From Veillonellaceae bacterium (lineage in GTDB: Bacteria > Bacillota_C > Negativicutes > Veillonellales > Veillonellaceae): DNA of 24,374 nucleotides. Both the position numbers and the translations under genes were made by a program. A model generated the notes under the pieces. The model worked only from the letters and a program-made list of their open reading frames with translations, was not told where the DNA came from and did no database searches. The DNA lies in NCBI GenBank assembly GCA_902834965.1, contig CADFKY010000006.1, forward strand, positions 1 to 24,374. The letters run 5' to 3'. Positions 15,945 to 24,273 of this stretch are shown here, piece by piece (within the stretch, counting starts at the first letter, position 1; every line of letters starts with the position of its first letter).

Positions 15945-16574
15945 TCACTTCTCCTTAGACTCTTGATACTGTTTATAAATATATTGGATTTGCTCTTTAT
16001 TACGACTAATCTTACAGGATTCTGCCCGTAAAATAGAAGCAACCTTCTCTGATGCCTCTCCGAGATCATCATTTACAACTATATAGTCATATCGATGAGC
16101 TAATGCCAATTCAGAACAAGCTAATGACAGCCGTTTATCAATAACTTCTTTCGCATCTGTACCGCGGTTATGTAAACGCTCAGATAACTCAGTTAAAGAC
16201 GGTGGCACTATATAAATAAATACAGCATCACTAAAACGTTCTTTTACTTGCATAGCACCTTGAATATCAATTTCTAACAGTACACTTTTACCTTCATCTA
16301 ATAAATCCATTACATGTTGTTTTGGTGTGCCGTAGTAATTATCATACACTTTTGCATATTCTAAAAATGCATCTTCACTTAATAGAGATTCAAACTCTTC
16401 TTTTGAGCGAAAGAAATAATTGACCCCTTCCACTTCACCAACACGTGGTGCCCGTGTTGTCATAGAAACGGAATAAACTAGATTAGGCATTTCTTTTCGA
16501 ATATTCGCACAAATCGTACCTTTACCTGCGCCAGATGGCCCGGATATAACGATTAATAATCCTCTGTCTGACAT
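15945..16574 (-). CDS. gmk: Guanylate kinase
   Basis: Phosphorylates GMP to GDP with ATP. P-loop GPSGAGKGT at 12-20; the GMP-binding region has SVSMTTRAPRVGEVEGVNYF and the LEYAKVYDNYYGTP stretch; the lid contains RLHNRGTD. Length 209 is typical. AGGAG is 5 bases before the ATG. The remA-gmk-rpoZ order is the common Firmicutes arrangement. Confidence 0.97.
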   Translation of the reverse strand: MSDRGLLIVISGPSGAGKGTICANIRKEMPNLVYSVSMTTRAPRVGEVEGVNYFFRSKEEFESLLSEDAFLEYAKVYDNYYGTPKQHVMDLLDEGKSVLLEIDIQGAMQVKERFSDAVFIYIVPPSLTELSERLHNRGTDAKEVIDKRLSLACSELALAHRYDYIVVNDDLGEASEKVASILRAESCKISRNKEQIQYIYKQYQESKEK

Positions 16575-16582
16575 ATGTACTC

Positions 16583-16852
16583 CTATGATTCTACTGTATC
16601 TTCGTCTACATCATATTGCACAAGTCGATGTGCTACGGTTTCTGGTTGAATTGCAGATAATACAATTTGACCACTATCCATAACTAATACAGCACGAGTC
16701 TTACGACCATATGTAGCATCAATGAGTAGGCCCTTATCACGTGCATCTTGAACCATACGTTTAATTGGTGCAGATTCAGGACTAATGATAGCCATAACAC
16801 GGTTAGCAGATACCATATTACCAAAGCCTATATTCAATAATTGAATACTCAT
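16583..16852 (-). CDS. remA: RemA/DUF370 family DNA-binding regulator
   Basis: Small protein of 89 residues. In Bacillus subtilis RemA activates biofilm matrix and osmoprotection operons as a ring-forming DNA-binding protein. The family hallmarks are seen: [28 protein letters not shown] and the central [23 protein letters not shown] is 7 bases before the ATG. It lies between yicC and gmk as in Bacillus. The target genes in this organism are unknown. The acidic tail after residue 80 is not part of the core. Confidence 0.92.
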   Translation of the reverse strand: MSIQLLNIGFGNMVSANRVMAIISPESAPIKRMVQDARDKGLLIDATYGRKTRAVLVMDSGQIVLSAIQPETVAHRLVQYDVDEDTVES

Positions 16853-16866
16853 TTATGGACCTCCTA

Positions 16867-17748
16867 TTACTCTACATTCTGTACTTGTTCTCTAATTTTT
16901 TCTAACTCACATTTTAGTTGAACCACAAACTCTGTAATACTTGAATCCATAGCTTTGGAACCAATTGTATTTACTTCACGATTCATTTCTTGCAAAATAA
17001 AATCCACCTTACGACCGATGGAATTCTCATCTACAAGTGTGTTTTTTAATTGTACCACATGTGAGGTGAATCGGACAATCTCTTCCGTAATATCAGTCTT
17101 ATCAGCTAGTAAAGCTATTTCCTGCAAAAAACGATCTTCACTTATACTCGCTTCCAAAGAAACTAAGTACTCTTGAATTTTACCTTTTATATGCTCGCGA
17201 TACGCTTCTACGGCTCCCGCCTTATTCTCATCAATATGTTTGATGACATTTTCTAAGGTAGAGATACGTGATAATAAATCTTGTTCAATATGTTTACCTT
17301 CTACCGTACGCATTGCTATTAGAGCATCTAATGCTTGAGTTGTAGATTCTTTTACTATTTCTGAAAGCACATCTTCTGCAATCGGTGTATCTTGTTGTTG
17401 AATCCATTCATTAGAAATAGAGTTGACCGCTTGCAAAGGAACCTTTTTAGGGTCATCATAAAACTCTTCTTGAACAAGTAATTCTTGTATCTGCTTTCTC
17501 AACACACTATTTATTGTAAAGGTCTTAGGTCTCTCTCCCGCATCCTGAATAGAAACAGATACTTCGACCTTACCGCGGGTAATTCGATCTTGTACTAATC
17601 CGCGAATAATGGTTTCAAAAGGGTTTATTTGCTTTGGACTACGTATAAATAAATCAAGAAATCGCGCATTTACGGACTTTATTTCTACCGTGCAGGTAAT
17701 GCCATCTTTGGTTGCCGTGCCAGAACCAAAACCGGTCATACTTTTCAT
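16867..17748 (-). CDS. yicC: YicC/YloC family endoribonuclease
   Basis: Begins with MKSMTGFGSG, the family hallmark, and ends with the DUF1732 region (about 205-293) containing REVNTIGSKAMD. The Escherichia coli member is reported to be an endoribonuclease; the Bacillus equivalent is yloC. Length 293 is normal. AGGAGG lies 6 bases before the ATG. It is the first gene of the long minus-strand cluster and is divergent from rqcH. Confidence 0.93.
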   Translation of the reverse strand: MKSMTGFGSGTATKDGITCTVEIKSVNARFLDLFIRSPKQINPFETIIRGLVQDRITRGKVEVSVSIQDAGERPKTFTINSVLRKQIQELLVQEEFYDDPKKVPLQAVNSISNEWIQQQDTPIAEDVLSEIVKESTTQALDALIAMRTVEGKHIEQDLLSRISTLENVIKHIDENKAGAVEAYREHIKGKIQEYLVSLEASISEDRFLQEIALLADKTDITEEIVRFTSHVVQLKNTLVDENSIGRKVDFILQEMNREVNTIGSKAMDSSITEFVVQLKCELEKIREQVQNVE

Positions 17749-17787
17749 GTGATATCCTCCTTAGCAGTTTTTATTATTGTACCACGA

Positions 17788-17817
17788 ATTATACATTCCG
17801 TGTTTAAATACTAAGAA
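17788..17817 (-). promoter_or_regulatory. Candidate promoter of the yicC cluster
   Basis: Minus-strand TTCTTA (817-812), 18-base spacer, TATAAT (793-788), about 40 bases before the yicC ATG. The -10 is perfect; the -35 matches the consensus at three of six positions. Confidence 0.5.
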
Positions 17818-17822
17818 TTATA

Positions 17823-17850
17823 TGTACATTATGTTATACTAAACTATACT
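17823..17850 (+). promoter_or_regulatory. Candidate promoter of rqcH
   Basis: TGTACA (823-828), 16-base spacer, TATACT (845-850), giving a short leader before the ATG at 17876. A second TATACT at 17835-17840 lacks a good -35. It sits back to back with the yicC promoter in a 127-base divergent intergenic region. Confidence 0.5.
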
Positions 17851-17875
17851 TCTAAATAAAATTGAAAGGAGTACT

Positions 17876-19591
17876 ATGAATTTAGACGGACTTACCATGT
17901 CTGTTCTCGCTAAAGAATTAAACGAGCGATTACAAACAGGTCAAATACAAAAATTATATCAAATAGATAAAACTACATTACTATTTAAAATTCGAGCCCT
18001 TAACGAAGATCAAAACTTGATTGTTACAGTTGGTGCAACCCCTGCAATGTATCTTAGCAAACCGATCCAGGATTTACCAAAAGAACCAAGTTCACTATGT
18101 ATGTTTCTTCGTAAACATATTGAAGGTAGCCGCATTGTAAAGGTGGAACAAATTAATGGTGACCGAATCATGTGCATCCAAACGGATAAGCTTGAAATGG
18201 ATGGGTCTATTACAAGTACATTTATCTATGTAGAATTAATGGGCAAATATTCAAACTGTATTTTTGTACAAGATGGAGTCATTTTAGAATCCTTAATTCA
18301 CGTATCCCCTTTAATGAATCGTGAACGGTCTATTAGTCCTAAACTTAACTATGAATTACCACCAAATGCTAATCGTGTAAGTTTGATGGACTTCGATTAT
18401 GAAGAAATCAAAAATCTACTAACTTCCTTTGGTGATGGTACTGTACAGCAATCTATACGGGCCATCTTTAACGGCTTTGGCAAACCCTTATTAGATGAAG
18501 TATTATGGACTGCCAATCTAGATGGTGATGAATCTATAACTGATTTAAGTCCAGATCAATTAGATACATTAGCCAAGGCATTATATGAGCTAAAAGCAAA
18601 ACTCCAAGACAGTCATGGCTTATTTACTTTAATCAATGATAATAATAAAAAGGCTCACGCAACCTTTACATTACACAACTATAAAGTACTTAAAGAATAT
18701 AATACAATTTCAGAAGCTCTAGAAGAATCGATTCACAATACAAAATCAATTCACACTGCTGATAAAGAATTAGAAAAGATCTTAACAGCGGCTATCAAGA
18801 AAGAAGAAATCCGTCATCAAAAAATCAAAGATGAATTAGATGACACCAATAAAATGGATACCTATAAACTATATGGCGATATCTTAATGATTAATGCCCA
18901 CTTACAGGTACAATATGAACCTTCTATCCAATTACCAAATCTTCTTTCTGAAGAAGGAGAGTTATTGACTATCCCCTTAAAGCCAAATCTTACGATTGTA
19001 GAAAACGGTCAATGGTATTACAAACTCTATACGAAATTGAAAAATCGTATGGTTAGCGGCGAATATCAACTTAATGCTAGTACTACAAAACTGGAATATC
19101 TCAAATCGATTTTATATAGTATTTCATTAGCTACTACCCGTGAAAGCCTAGAGGAAATTCGTAAAGAGTGTATGGATGCAGGTATTATAAAAAAATCTAA
19201 AAAGCCCCTATCTTACAAGCTAGGCAAATCCAATTACATTCATTTAACCATTGATGAAGGCGAAATATTTATTGGTCGTAACAATCAACAAAACGAATAT
19301 TTAACCCATCGGTTTGCAAAACCAACCGATATTTGGTTCCATACACAAGATATTCAAGGTTCTCACCTCATATTAAGACTCAATGTAGAGCCTGATGACA
19401 TGATTTTATCAAAGGTTGCTCAATATGCAGCATATTTTAGTAAGGCTCGCGAGACTAGTAAGGTGCCTGTAGACTATACATATATTAAAAATATCAAAAA
19501 ACCACCTGGGTCTCCTCTTGGATTTGTTATCTTTAATACTCATCAAACAATGATTGTAGAGCCTAAAAAACCCGATAATTATACTGAATAA
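17876..19591 (+). CDS. rqcH: Rqc2/RqcH homologue (NFACT family, fibronectin-binding A domain)
   Basis: NFACT protein of 571 residues. In Bacillus subtilis RqcH binds stalled 50S subunits with tRNA-Ala and adds C-terminal alanine tails that mark the peptide for degradation; the family is also annotated as fibronectin-binding. The NFACT-N domain (from residue 1) contains D96-R97 in NGDRI, corresponding to the DR pair needed in Bacillus RqcH. A helical coiled-coil middle (about 275-440) follows, then the NFACT-R domain with DIWFH (485-489), GSHLIL and the end motif VPVDYTYIKNIKKPPGSPLG. AAGGAG is 4 bases before the ATG. It is the only plus-strand gene here and is monocistronic, closed by a strong terminator. 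Confidence 0.93.
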   Translation: MNLDGLTMSVLAKELNERLQTGQIQKLYQIDKTTLLFKIRALNEDQNLIVTVGATPAMYLSKPIQDLPKEPSSLCMFLRKHIEGSRIVKVEQINGDRIMCIQTDKLEMDGSITSTFIYVELMGKYSNCIFVQDGVILESLIHVSPLMNRERSISPKLNYELPPNANRVSLMDFDYEEIKNLLTSFGDGTVQQSIRAIFNGFGKPLLDEVLWTANLDGDESITDLSPDQLDTLAKALYELKAKLQDSHGLFTLINDNNKKAHATFTLHNYKVLKEYNTISEALEESIHNTKSIHTADKELEKILTAAIKKEEIRHQKIKDELDDTNKMDTYKLYGDILMINAHLQVQYEPSIQLPNLLSEEGELLTIPLKPNLTIVENGQWYYKLYTKLKNRMVSGEYQLNASTTKLEYLKSILYSISLATTRESLEEIRKECMDAGIIKKSKKPLSYKLGKSNYIHLTIDEGEIFIGRNNQQNEYLTHRFAKPTDIWFHTQDIQGSHLILRLNVEPDDMILSKVAQYAAYFSKARETSKVPVDYTYIKNIKKPPGSPLGFVIFNTHQTMIVEPKKPDNYTE

Positions 19592-19625
19592 AAAAAGAAG
19601 CGAAGGAAACCCTTCGCTTCTTTTT
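19592..19625. terminator. Bidirectional terminator between rqcH and the coiled-coil gene
   Basis: Perfect 15-bp inverted repeat AAAAAGAAGCGAAGG (592-606) and CCTTCGCTTCTTTTT (611-625) with a 4-base loop. The T run on each strand makes it work for both convergent genes: it starts at the rqcH stop and lies 8 bases past the stop of the opposing gene. Confidence 0.93.
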
Positions 19626-19632
19626 ATTTATA

Positions 19633-20100
19633 TTATTGGTTTTCTTCTGTACGTTGTTCAGTTTGTTTCAAACTTTCACGATTTTGACGTAAGCTTTCCA
19701 ATGTTTTCTCTAAGTTGTTTTCCACATATTTAAGAACATCACCAGCATATTGAATAGAGCTAGATTTCAATTCTTCAGAGGATTGGTTAGCTGCATTGAT
19801 AATTTGATTGGCTTGTTCTTGCGCTTGTTTTACAAGTTCGCTTTCAGCAGTTAATTTAGCAATGTAGTCTTTTGCTTGATCAATTAAAGTTTCAGCTTGA
19901 CGTTGAGCATCAGCTAATACTTTATCTTTATCAGCTACAATACGACGAGACTCTTCAAGTTCCAATGGTAAGGACTCTTGAATAGAATCAATAATACGCA
20001 TAATTTCGTCTTCCTCAACCATACGTTTTGTAGTCATAGGAATACGGCTGCTAGATTCAATAAGAACCTCTAAATCTTCTAATAATTTTTCTGTTTTCAT
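19633..20100 (-). CDS. Coiled-coil protein of unknown function downstream of coaD
   Basis: 155-residue hydrophilic protein that is almost wholly helical. Residues from about 35 to 140 are rich in Glu, Gln, Ala and Lys with heptad-like spacing (EESRRIVADKDKVLADAQRQ and onwards), resembling the stalk of ATP synthase subunit b/H or the coiled-coil part of DivIVA-like proteins. No catalytic motif, signal peptide or membrane helix is seen. I recall similar proteins beside coaD in Clostridia and Negativicutes, where they are loosely annotated as ATPases. The ATG at 20100 has AGGGGTG 6 bases upstream; a GTG at 20109 also opens the frame but lacks a site. Function unknown. Confidence 0.8.
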   Translation of the reverse strand: MKTEKLLEDLEVLIESSSRIPMTTKRMVEEDEIMRIIDSIQESLPLELEESRRIVADKDKVLADAQRQAETLIDQAKDYIAKLTAESELVKQAQEQANQIINAANQSSEELKSSSIQYAGDVLKYVENNLEKTLESLRQNRESLKQTEQRTEENQ

Positions 20101-20111
20101 ACAATTCACCC

Positions 20112-20603
20112 CTATTTATTATGGACCGTATTAAAGCGTTCTTCAAGTTTTTCCTTAACATCATCCGGAACTAACCCATCTAGCTTACCGCCAAATTTTG
20201 CAAGTTCACGAATACCTGTGGAGCTGACGAAAGAGTATTTATTATTAGTCATAATAAATACAGTTTCAATATCATCATCCAAATATTTTGCAAACAAAGC
20301 ACGTTGAAATTCATATTCAAAGTCGCTTAACGCGCGCAAACCACGAATGATTATAGTAGCATTCTTAGATTTAACATATTCGTTAAGCAAACCGCCTGTA
20401 CAATCAATCTCAACATTAGGAATATGTTTGACAGAATTTCGAATCATCTCAACCCGTTCTTCCATGGTAAACAAGGAATTTTTATTCGGATTAGAGCTAA
20501 CAGCAATAATTAATTTATCAACTAATCGACTGCCACGTTCAAAAATATCAACATGTCCATTTGTAACTGGGTCAAAACTACCCGGACACACACCTATACG
20601 CAC
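20112..20603 (-). CDS. coaD: Phosphopantetheine adenylyltransferase
   Basis: Penultimate enzyme of coenzyme A synthesis: 4'-phosphopantetheine plus ATP gives dephospho-CoA. Nucleotidyltransferase motif GSFDPVTNGH (8-17) and SSTGIRE (127-133) are intact. Length 163 is normal. The start is GTG at 20603, preceded by AAAGGAG at 8 bases; the peptide from this point begins exactly as the family does. It follows rsmD by 4 bases, a pairing common in Firmicutes. Confidence 0.97.
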   Translation of the reverse strand: MRIGVCPGSFDPVTNGHVDIFERGSRLVDKLIIAVSSNPNKNSLFTMEERVEMIRNSVKHIPNVEIDCTGGLLNEYVKSKNATIIIRGLRALSDFEYEFQRALFAKYLDDDIETVFIMTNNKYSFVSSTGIRELAKFGGKLDGLVPDDVKEKLEERFNTVHNK

Positions 20604-20607
20604 AGGT

Positions 20608-21159
20608 TTAGCTCCTTTCAGCTATGTTTACAAAATAGGAAACCATCGTATAACCAAATTTCTGTTCTTTTATACATTCCCATGATTGAGGCAAGGTAAA
20701 TGCCTCATCCTTGTGGTGTTCTAATAGTAAAACACCGTCAGGCTTTAATAAATCATAGGTCACAACCAAATCTATGGTGTCTTGTATAAATCCATTTTCA
20801 TATGGTGGATCAGAAAAAATATAATCGAACTGTTGTCCCATTATATAGTTTTTTAATTGTGAAAGTTTCCTCGGAATGATTTCTAACCGATCTTCCACAT
20901 GACAGTGTTTAGCATTCTCTAAAATCAATTTTCCTGTTTTAAAGTCTACCGCTACTGCATGTGCTGCACCACGACTTAAGGCTTCAATAGCTACTGCACC
21001 TGTACCAGAAAATATATCTAATACATGAGTACCAAATATACCTCTATTAGATAATACATTAAACACACTTTCACGAACACGATCAAGTGTAGGTCTAGTA
21101 TCTACCCCTTTAGGTGCTTTTATAGTATGTCCCTTTGCAGTTCCGCCAATAATTCGCAT
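20608..21159 (-). CDS. rsmD: 16S rRNA (guanine-966-N2)-methyltransferase RsmD
   Basis: Methylates G966 of 16S rRNA using SAM. Motifs: MRIIGGTAKG at the start, TRPTLDRVRESVFN (21-34), the SAM loop LDIFSGTGAVAIEA (47-60) and the catalytic DPPY (117-120). Length 183 is normal. GAGGG precedes the ATG. Forms a pair with coaD. Confidence 0.96.
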   Translation of the reverse strand: MRIIGGTAKGHTIKAPKGVDTRPTLDRVRESVFNVLSNRGIFGTHVLDIFSGTGAVAIEALSRGAAHAVAVDFKTGKLILENAKHCHVEDRLEIIPRKLSQLKNYIMGQQFDYIFSDPPYENGFIQDTIDLVVTYDLLKPDGVLLLEHHKDEAFTLPQSWECIKEQKFGYTMVSYFVNIAERS

Positions 21160-21186
21160 ACAACCCTCACAAGATTATACTCATTA

Positions 21187-21215
21187 ATTATAGTATATAA
21201 ATAACCAAATTAAAA
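21187..21215 (-). promoter_or_regulatory. Candidate promoter of rsmD-coaD
   Basis: Minus-strand TTTTAA (215-210), 17-base spacer, TATAAT (192-187), in the 67-base gap between gpsA and rsmD. The -35 is poor. A second perfect TATAAT (179-174) is nearer the gene but has no acceptable -35. Confidence 0.3.
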
Positions 21216-21237
21216 GTATCTTTTATTTATGATACTT
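21214..21237 (-). terminator. Weak stem-loop at the gpsA stop
   Basis: AAGTATC (214-220) and GATACTT (231-237) form a 7-bp stem that includes the last codons and stop of gpsA; TTTTAATTTGG follows on the minus strand. It is AT-rich and short, so termination would be inefficient. Confidence 0.4.
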
Positions 21238-22225
21238 CAATTTTAATATCTCGTCCCATCAATTCAGCTAATGCCAAAGCTGGAGATTTTTCTTCATATA
21301 AAACTTCATATAAAGCCTTAGTTATAGGCATTTCAATATGATGTTCACAGGCCATCTTATAAACAATGTCCGTAGCAAAAAAGCCTTCTACAACCATATT
21401 CGTATGATTAATGATATAGTCCATTGTTTTTCCATCTGCTAATTGTTGACCAGCGGCTCGGTTACGGCCATGTGGACTCATACAAGTGGCAATCAAATCC
21501 CCCATACCAGCAAGGCCAGCATAAGTTTCCTTTTGCGCCCCTAAGGCTACACCAAAACGAGTCATCTCATGTAAACCACGTGTTAAGAGTAAGGCTTTAC
21601 AGTTATCACCTAACTTTAATCCGTCAACGATCCCTGCGGCAAGAGCAATAATATTCTTCGTAGCCCCAGCTAATTCAACACCAGTAATATCGGTATTTGC
21701 ATAAATCCTAAAGTTTTGACTACATAATGTTTTCTGTAACATAGTGGCCACTTCAAGATTTTCTGTACTCAATACAGAGGCAGCAGGCAAATCACGACCA
21801 ATTTCCTCAGCATGATTTGGACCAGATAAAACTGCGAGATTACATCCTACAGGGCCTAGAACCTCTCGCATAACTGTAGTCAATAACTTGCCAGTAGTAC
21901 GTTCTACACCTTTTGAGCAAAGTATATAGGATTGTTCTTTATGCGCATATGGTTTAAGAGACTCTAAGCTAGTGCGTACATGTACAGACGGTGTAACCAT
22001 TAGAACGATATCAGCCGCATTGATACAAGTAGCAAGATCTGAGCTATATAGTAATTCCTTTGGTAATGTTACACCTGGTAAGTACTCTTTATTCTCTAAA
22101 TCTTCTGCTAATTGTGTAGCAAATTCTGGGCGTCGACAATATAAAGTTGTAGTATTTCCAGCTAATACGGATTTAATAGCAAGAGCAGTACCCCAGCTAC
22201 CAGAGCCGACAACAACAACATTCAT
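21227..22225 (-). CDS. gpsA: Glycerol-3-phosphate dehydrogenase [NAD(P)+]
   Basis: Reduces dihydroxyacetone phosphate to sn-glycerol 3-phosphate, the backbone used by PlsY, encoded just upstream. Rossmann motif VVGSGSWGTALA (5-16), SKG with K105, and the catalytic lysine K190 in VELAGATKNI. Length 332 is normal. AAGGA before the ATG lies inside the end of plsY, from which it is separated by 3 bases. Confidence 0.97.
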   Translation of the reverse strand: MNVVVVGSGSWGTALAIKSVLAGNTTTLYCRRPEFATQLAEDLENKEYLPGVTLPKELLYSSDLATCINAADIVLMVTPSVHVRTSLESLKPYAHKEQSYILCSKGVERTTGKLLTTVMREVLGPVGCNLAVLSGPNHAEEIGRDLPAASVLSTENLEVATMLQKTLCSQNFRIYANTDITGVELAGATKNIIALAAGIVDGLKLGDNCKALLLTRGLHEMTRFGVALGAQKETYAGLAGMGDLIATCMSPHGRNRAAGQQLADGKTMDYIINHTNMVVEGFFATDIVYKMACEHHIEMPITKALYEVLYEEKSPALALAELMGRDIKIEVS

Positions 22226-22228
22226 AGA

Positions 22229-22825
22229 TTAATCCTTTTTGATACGTTCTACTTTTAACTCATTACCTGCTAGTAAACGTTTAATATTATCCCAATGTCG
22301 AACAATGACAAATAAAGCTGCCAAAGCGCCAAAGCCTACGAACCAATAAGATTCTCCTGTAAAATACATTAAAATTGGTACTAAAGCTGCTGCTATAATA
22401 GATCCTAGTGATACGAGCTTAGTAAAATAGACAATCACGCCCCATACCAAGAAGGCAATCAAAGCCACTAATGGTGATAAAGCAATTAGAACTCCTAGTC
22501 CTGTAGCTACCCCACGACCACCTTTAAAGCCTAAGAAAATAGACCAGTTATGGCCCATCATAGCAAGGATACCACCTAAGATCATATACATAGGTCCATA
22601 AGAGGACAACAATACAACCCCAGCTGCCCCTTTTAAAGCATCACAGAGAAATACTGGTAATGCAGCTTTTAGACCTATAACGCGATACGTATTAGTAGCA
22701 CCTATATTTTTAGAACCGTATTGACGTACATCTGTATTAAAGAAGGTCTTGCCAATAATTAGGCCACTAGGAATTGAACCAATAAGGTATGCCAACACAG
22801 CATATACAATAATCATAATATCCAT
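22229..22825 (-). CDS. plsY: Acyl-phosphate:glycerol-3-phosphate acyltransferase
   Basis: Membrane enzyme that makes lysophosphatidic acid from acyl phosphate and glycerol 3-phosphate. Five hydrophobic segments and the three family motifs are visible: GSIPSGLIIGK (17-27), KNIGATNTYRVIG (39-51) and GHNWSIFLGFKGGRGVATG. Length 198 is normal. The ATG shares one base with the der stop (TAATG) and lacks a strong ribosome binding site, so translation is probably coupled to der. Confidence 0.96.
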   Translation of the reverse strand: MDIMIIVYAVLAYLIGSIPSGLIIGKTFFNTDVRQYGSKNIGATNTYRVIGLKAALPVFLCDALKGAAGVVLLSSYGPMYMILGGILAMMGHNWSIFLGFKGGRGVATGLGVLIALSPLVALIAFLVWGVIVYFTKLVSLGSIIAAALVPILMYFTGESYWFVGFGALAALFVIVRHWDNIKRLLAGNELKVERIKKD

Positions 22826-24159
22826 TAGTCTTCATCATCTCGTTTCTTACCACGCAATACTAAACGAATTGGTGTTCCTTCAAAACCGAAAGACTCACGC
22901 AATCTATTTTCTAAGAAACGCATATATGAGAAGTGAATTAACTCTGGTTCATTTACAAACAAAATAAATGTAGGTGGTTTAACACTAGCTTGCGTCATAT
23001 AGTAAATTTTTGGAATTCTGCCATTACGAGAAGGTACAGGATTTACTGTTTGAGCATCTTGTAACAATTGATTTAATGTACCTGTAGACACGCGACGATA
23101 TTGTTGTTCAGATACAAACTTAAGCATATCTGCTAAACGGTGTATACGTTGTTTTGTAAGTGCTGAAGCAAATAGAATTGGAGCAAATTGCAAGAAACCT
23201 AATTCATCATAAATATCTTCAGTAAAGCGCAATGTTGTTTTGTCATCTTTTTCAATAAGATCCCATTTATTAACAACAATAATTACACCCTTGCCTGCTT
23301 CATAAGCATAGCCAGCAATTTTCTTATCTTGTTCTGTAACACCATCTTGCGCATCAAGAACAAGAACGACGATATCTGAACGGTCTACAGAGCGCAAGGA
23401 ACGAACAATACTATATCGTTCAACAGCTTCTTCGATTTTAGACTTACGACGCATACCTGCTGTGTCAATAAGAACAAACTTTTGATCGCCATGAGTCCAA
23501 TATGTATCGATAGAGTCACGTGTTGTGCCTGCTACATCAGATACGATTACACGATCTTGACCCAATAAGGCATTAGTCAAAGAAGATTTGCCTACATTAG
23601 GACGACCAATAACTGCGACATGAATGGTATCTTCGTCATCAACATTTGTCCCAACTGGAGGGAAATGTTTAACCGTATCATCTAATAAGTCGCCTAAATT
23701 CATTAAGTTCTTAGCGGAAATACCGATAGGATCACCTAAGCCAAGATTGTAGAATTCATAAATATTAGGTTCCTGATTAACACTGTCAATTTTGTTAACA
23801 ACTAATACTACAGGTTTACCACTAGCACGTAAGATATTAGCTACCTCTTCATCAGCAGGTACAATACCTTGTTTGCCATCTACCACAAATAAGATTACAT
23901 CTGCCTCTTCAATAGCCAATTCAGCTTGTAATCGCATCATCTTAGGAATGACATGACTATTATCTGTAATAAATTCGATGCCGCCTGTATCGATCATTGT
24001 AAATTCACGATTTAACCACTCTGCGTCAAAGTAAATACGATCCCGTGTTACACCAGGGATATCTTCAACGATAGAGATCCGTTTATTAACAATGGCATTA
24101 AAAAGTGTAGATTTCCCTACATTTGGACGACCTACAACGGCCACTAATGGTTTTGCCAT
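22825..24159 (-). CDS. der: Ribosome-associated GTPase Der (EngA)
   Basis: Tandem-GTPase needed for 50S subunit assembly. First domain: GRPNVGKST (10-18), DTGG (57-60), NKID (122-125). Second domain: GRPNVGKSS (185-193), DTAG (232-235), NKWD (297-300). The C-terminal KH-like domain covers about 355-440. Length 444 is standard. GAGGTG lies 5 bases before the ATG. In Bacillus der also lies between an S1-domain gene and gpsA. Confidence 0.98.
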   Translation of the reverse strand: MAKPLVAVVGRPNVGKSTLFNAIVNKRISIVEDIPGVTRDRIYFDAEWLNREFTMIDTGGIEFITDNSHVIPKMMRLQAELAIEEADVILFVVDGKQGIVPADEEVANILRASGKPVVLVVNKIDSVNQEPNIYEFYNLGLGDPIGISAKNLMNLGDLLDDTVKHFPPVGTNVDDEDTIHVAVIGRPNVGKSSLTNALLGQDRVIVSDVAGTTRDSIDTYWTHGDQKFVLIDTAGMRRKSKIEEAVERYSIVRSLRSVDRSDIVVLVLDAQDGVTEQDKKIAGYAYEAGKGVIIVVNKWDLIEKDDKTTLRFTEDIYDELGFLQFAPILFASALTKQRIHRLADMLKFVSEQQYRRVSTGTLNQLLQDAQTVNPVPSRNGRIPKIYYMTQASVKPPTFILFVNEPELIHFSYMRFLENRLRESFGFEGTPIRLVLRGKKRDDED

Positions 24160-24195
24160 GGTTTCACCTCATTATCTAATCTAATACATTACTAT

Positions 24196-24225
24196 ATTTT
24201 ATCATATTCTACGTATAGTACGCAA
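24196..24225 (-). promoter_or_regulatory. Candidate promoter of the der operon
   Basis: Minus-strand TTGCGT (225-220), 18-base spacer, TAAAAT (201-196), about 37 bases before the der ATG. The -35 box overlaps the T tract of the upstream terminator. Confidence 0.4.
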
Positions 24226-24258
24226 AAAGGCTAACCAAGGAAACCTTGGTTAGCCTTT
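24226..24258 (-). terminator. Rho-independent terminator after the S1-domain gene
   Basis: Perfect 15-bp stem AAAGGCTAACCAAGG (226-240) and CCTTGGTTAGCCTTT (244-258) with a 3-base loop, followed on the minus strand by further T (CCTTTTTGCG). It lies 15 bases past the stop of the upstream gene. Confidence 0.88.
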
Positions 24259-24273
24259 ATATTAGACAATGAA

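Noticed and set aside
15941..16072. 44-residue N-terminal extension of the rpoZ frame
   Set aside because: It overlaps the end of gmk, is not omega-like, and a good Shine-Dalgarno sequence precedes the ATG at 15940.
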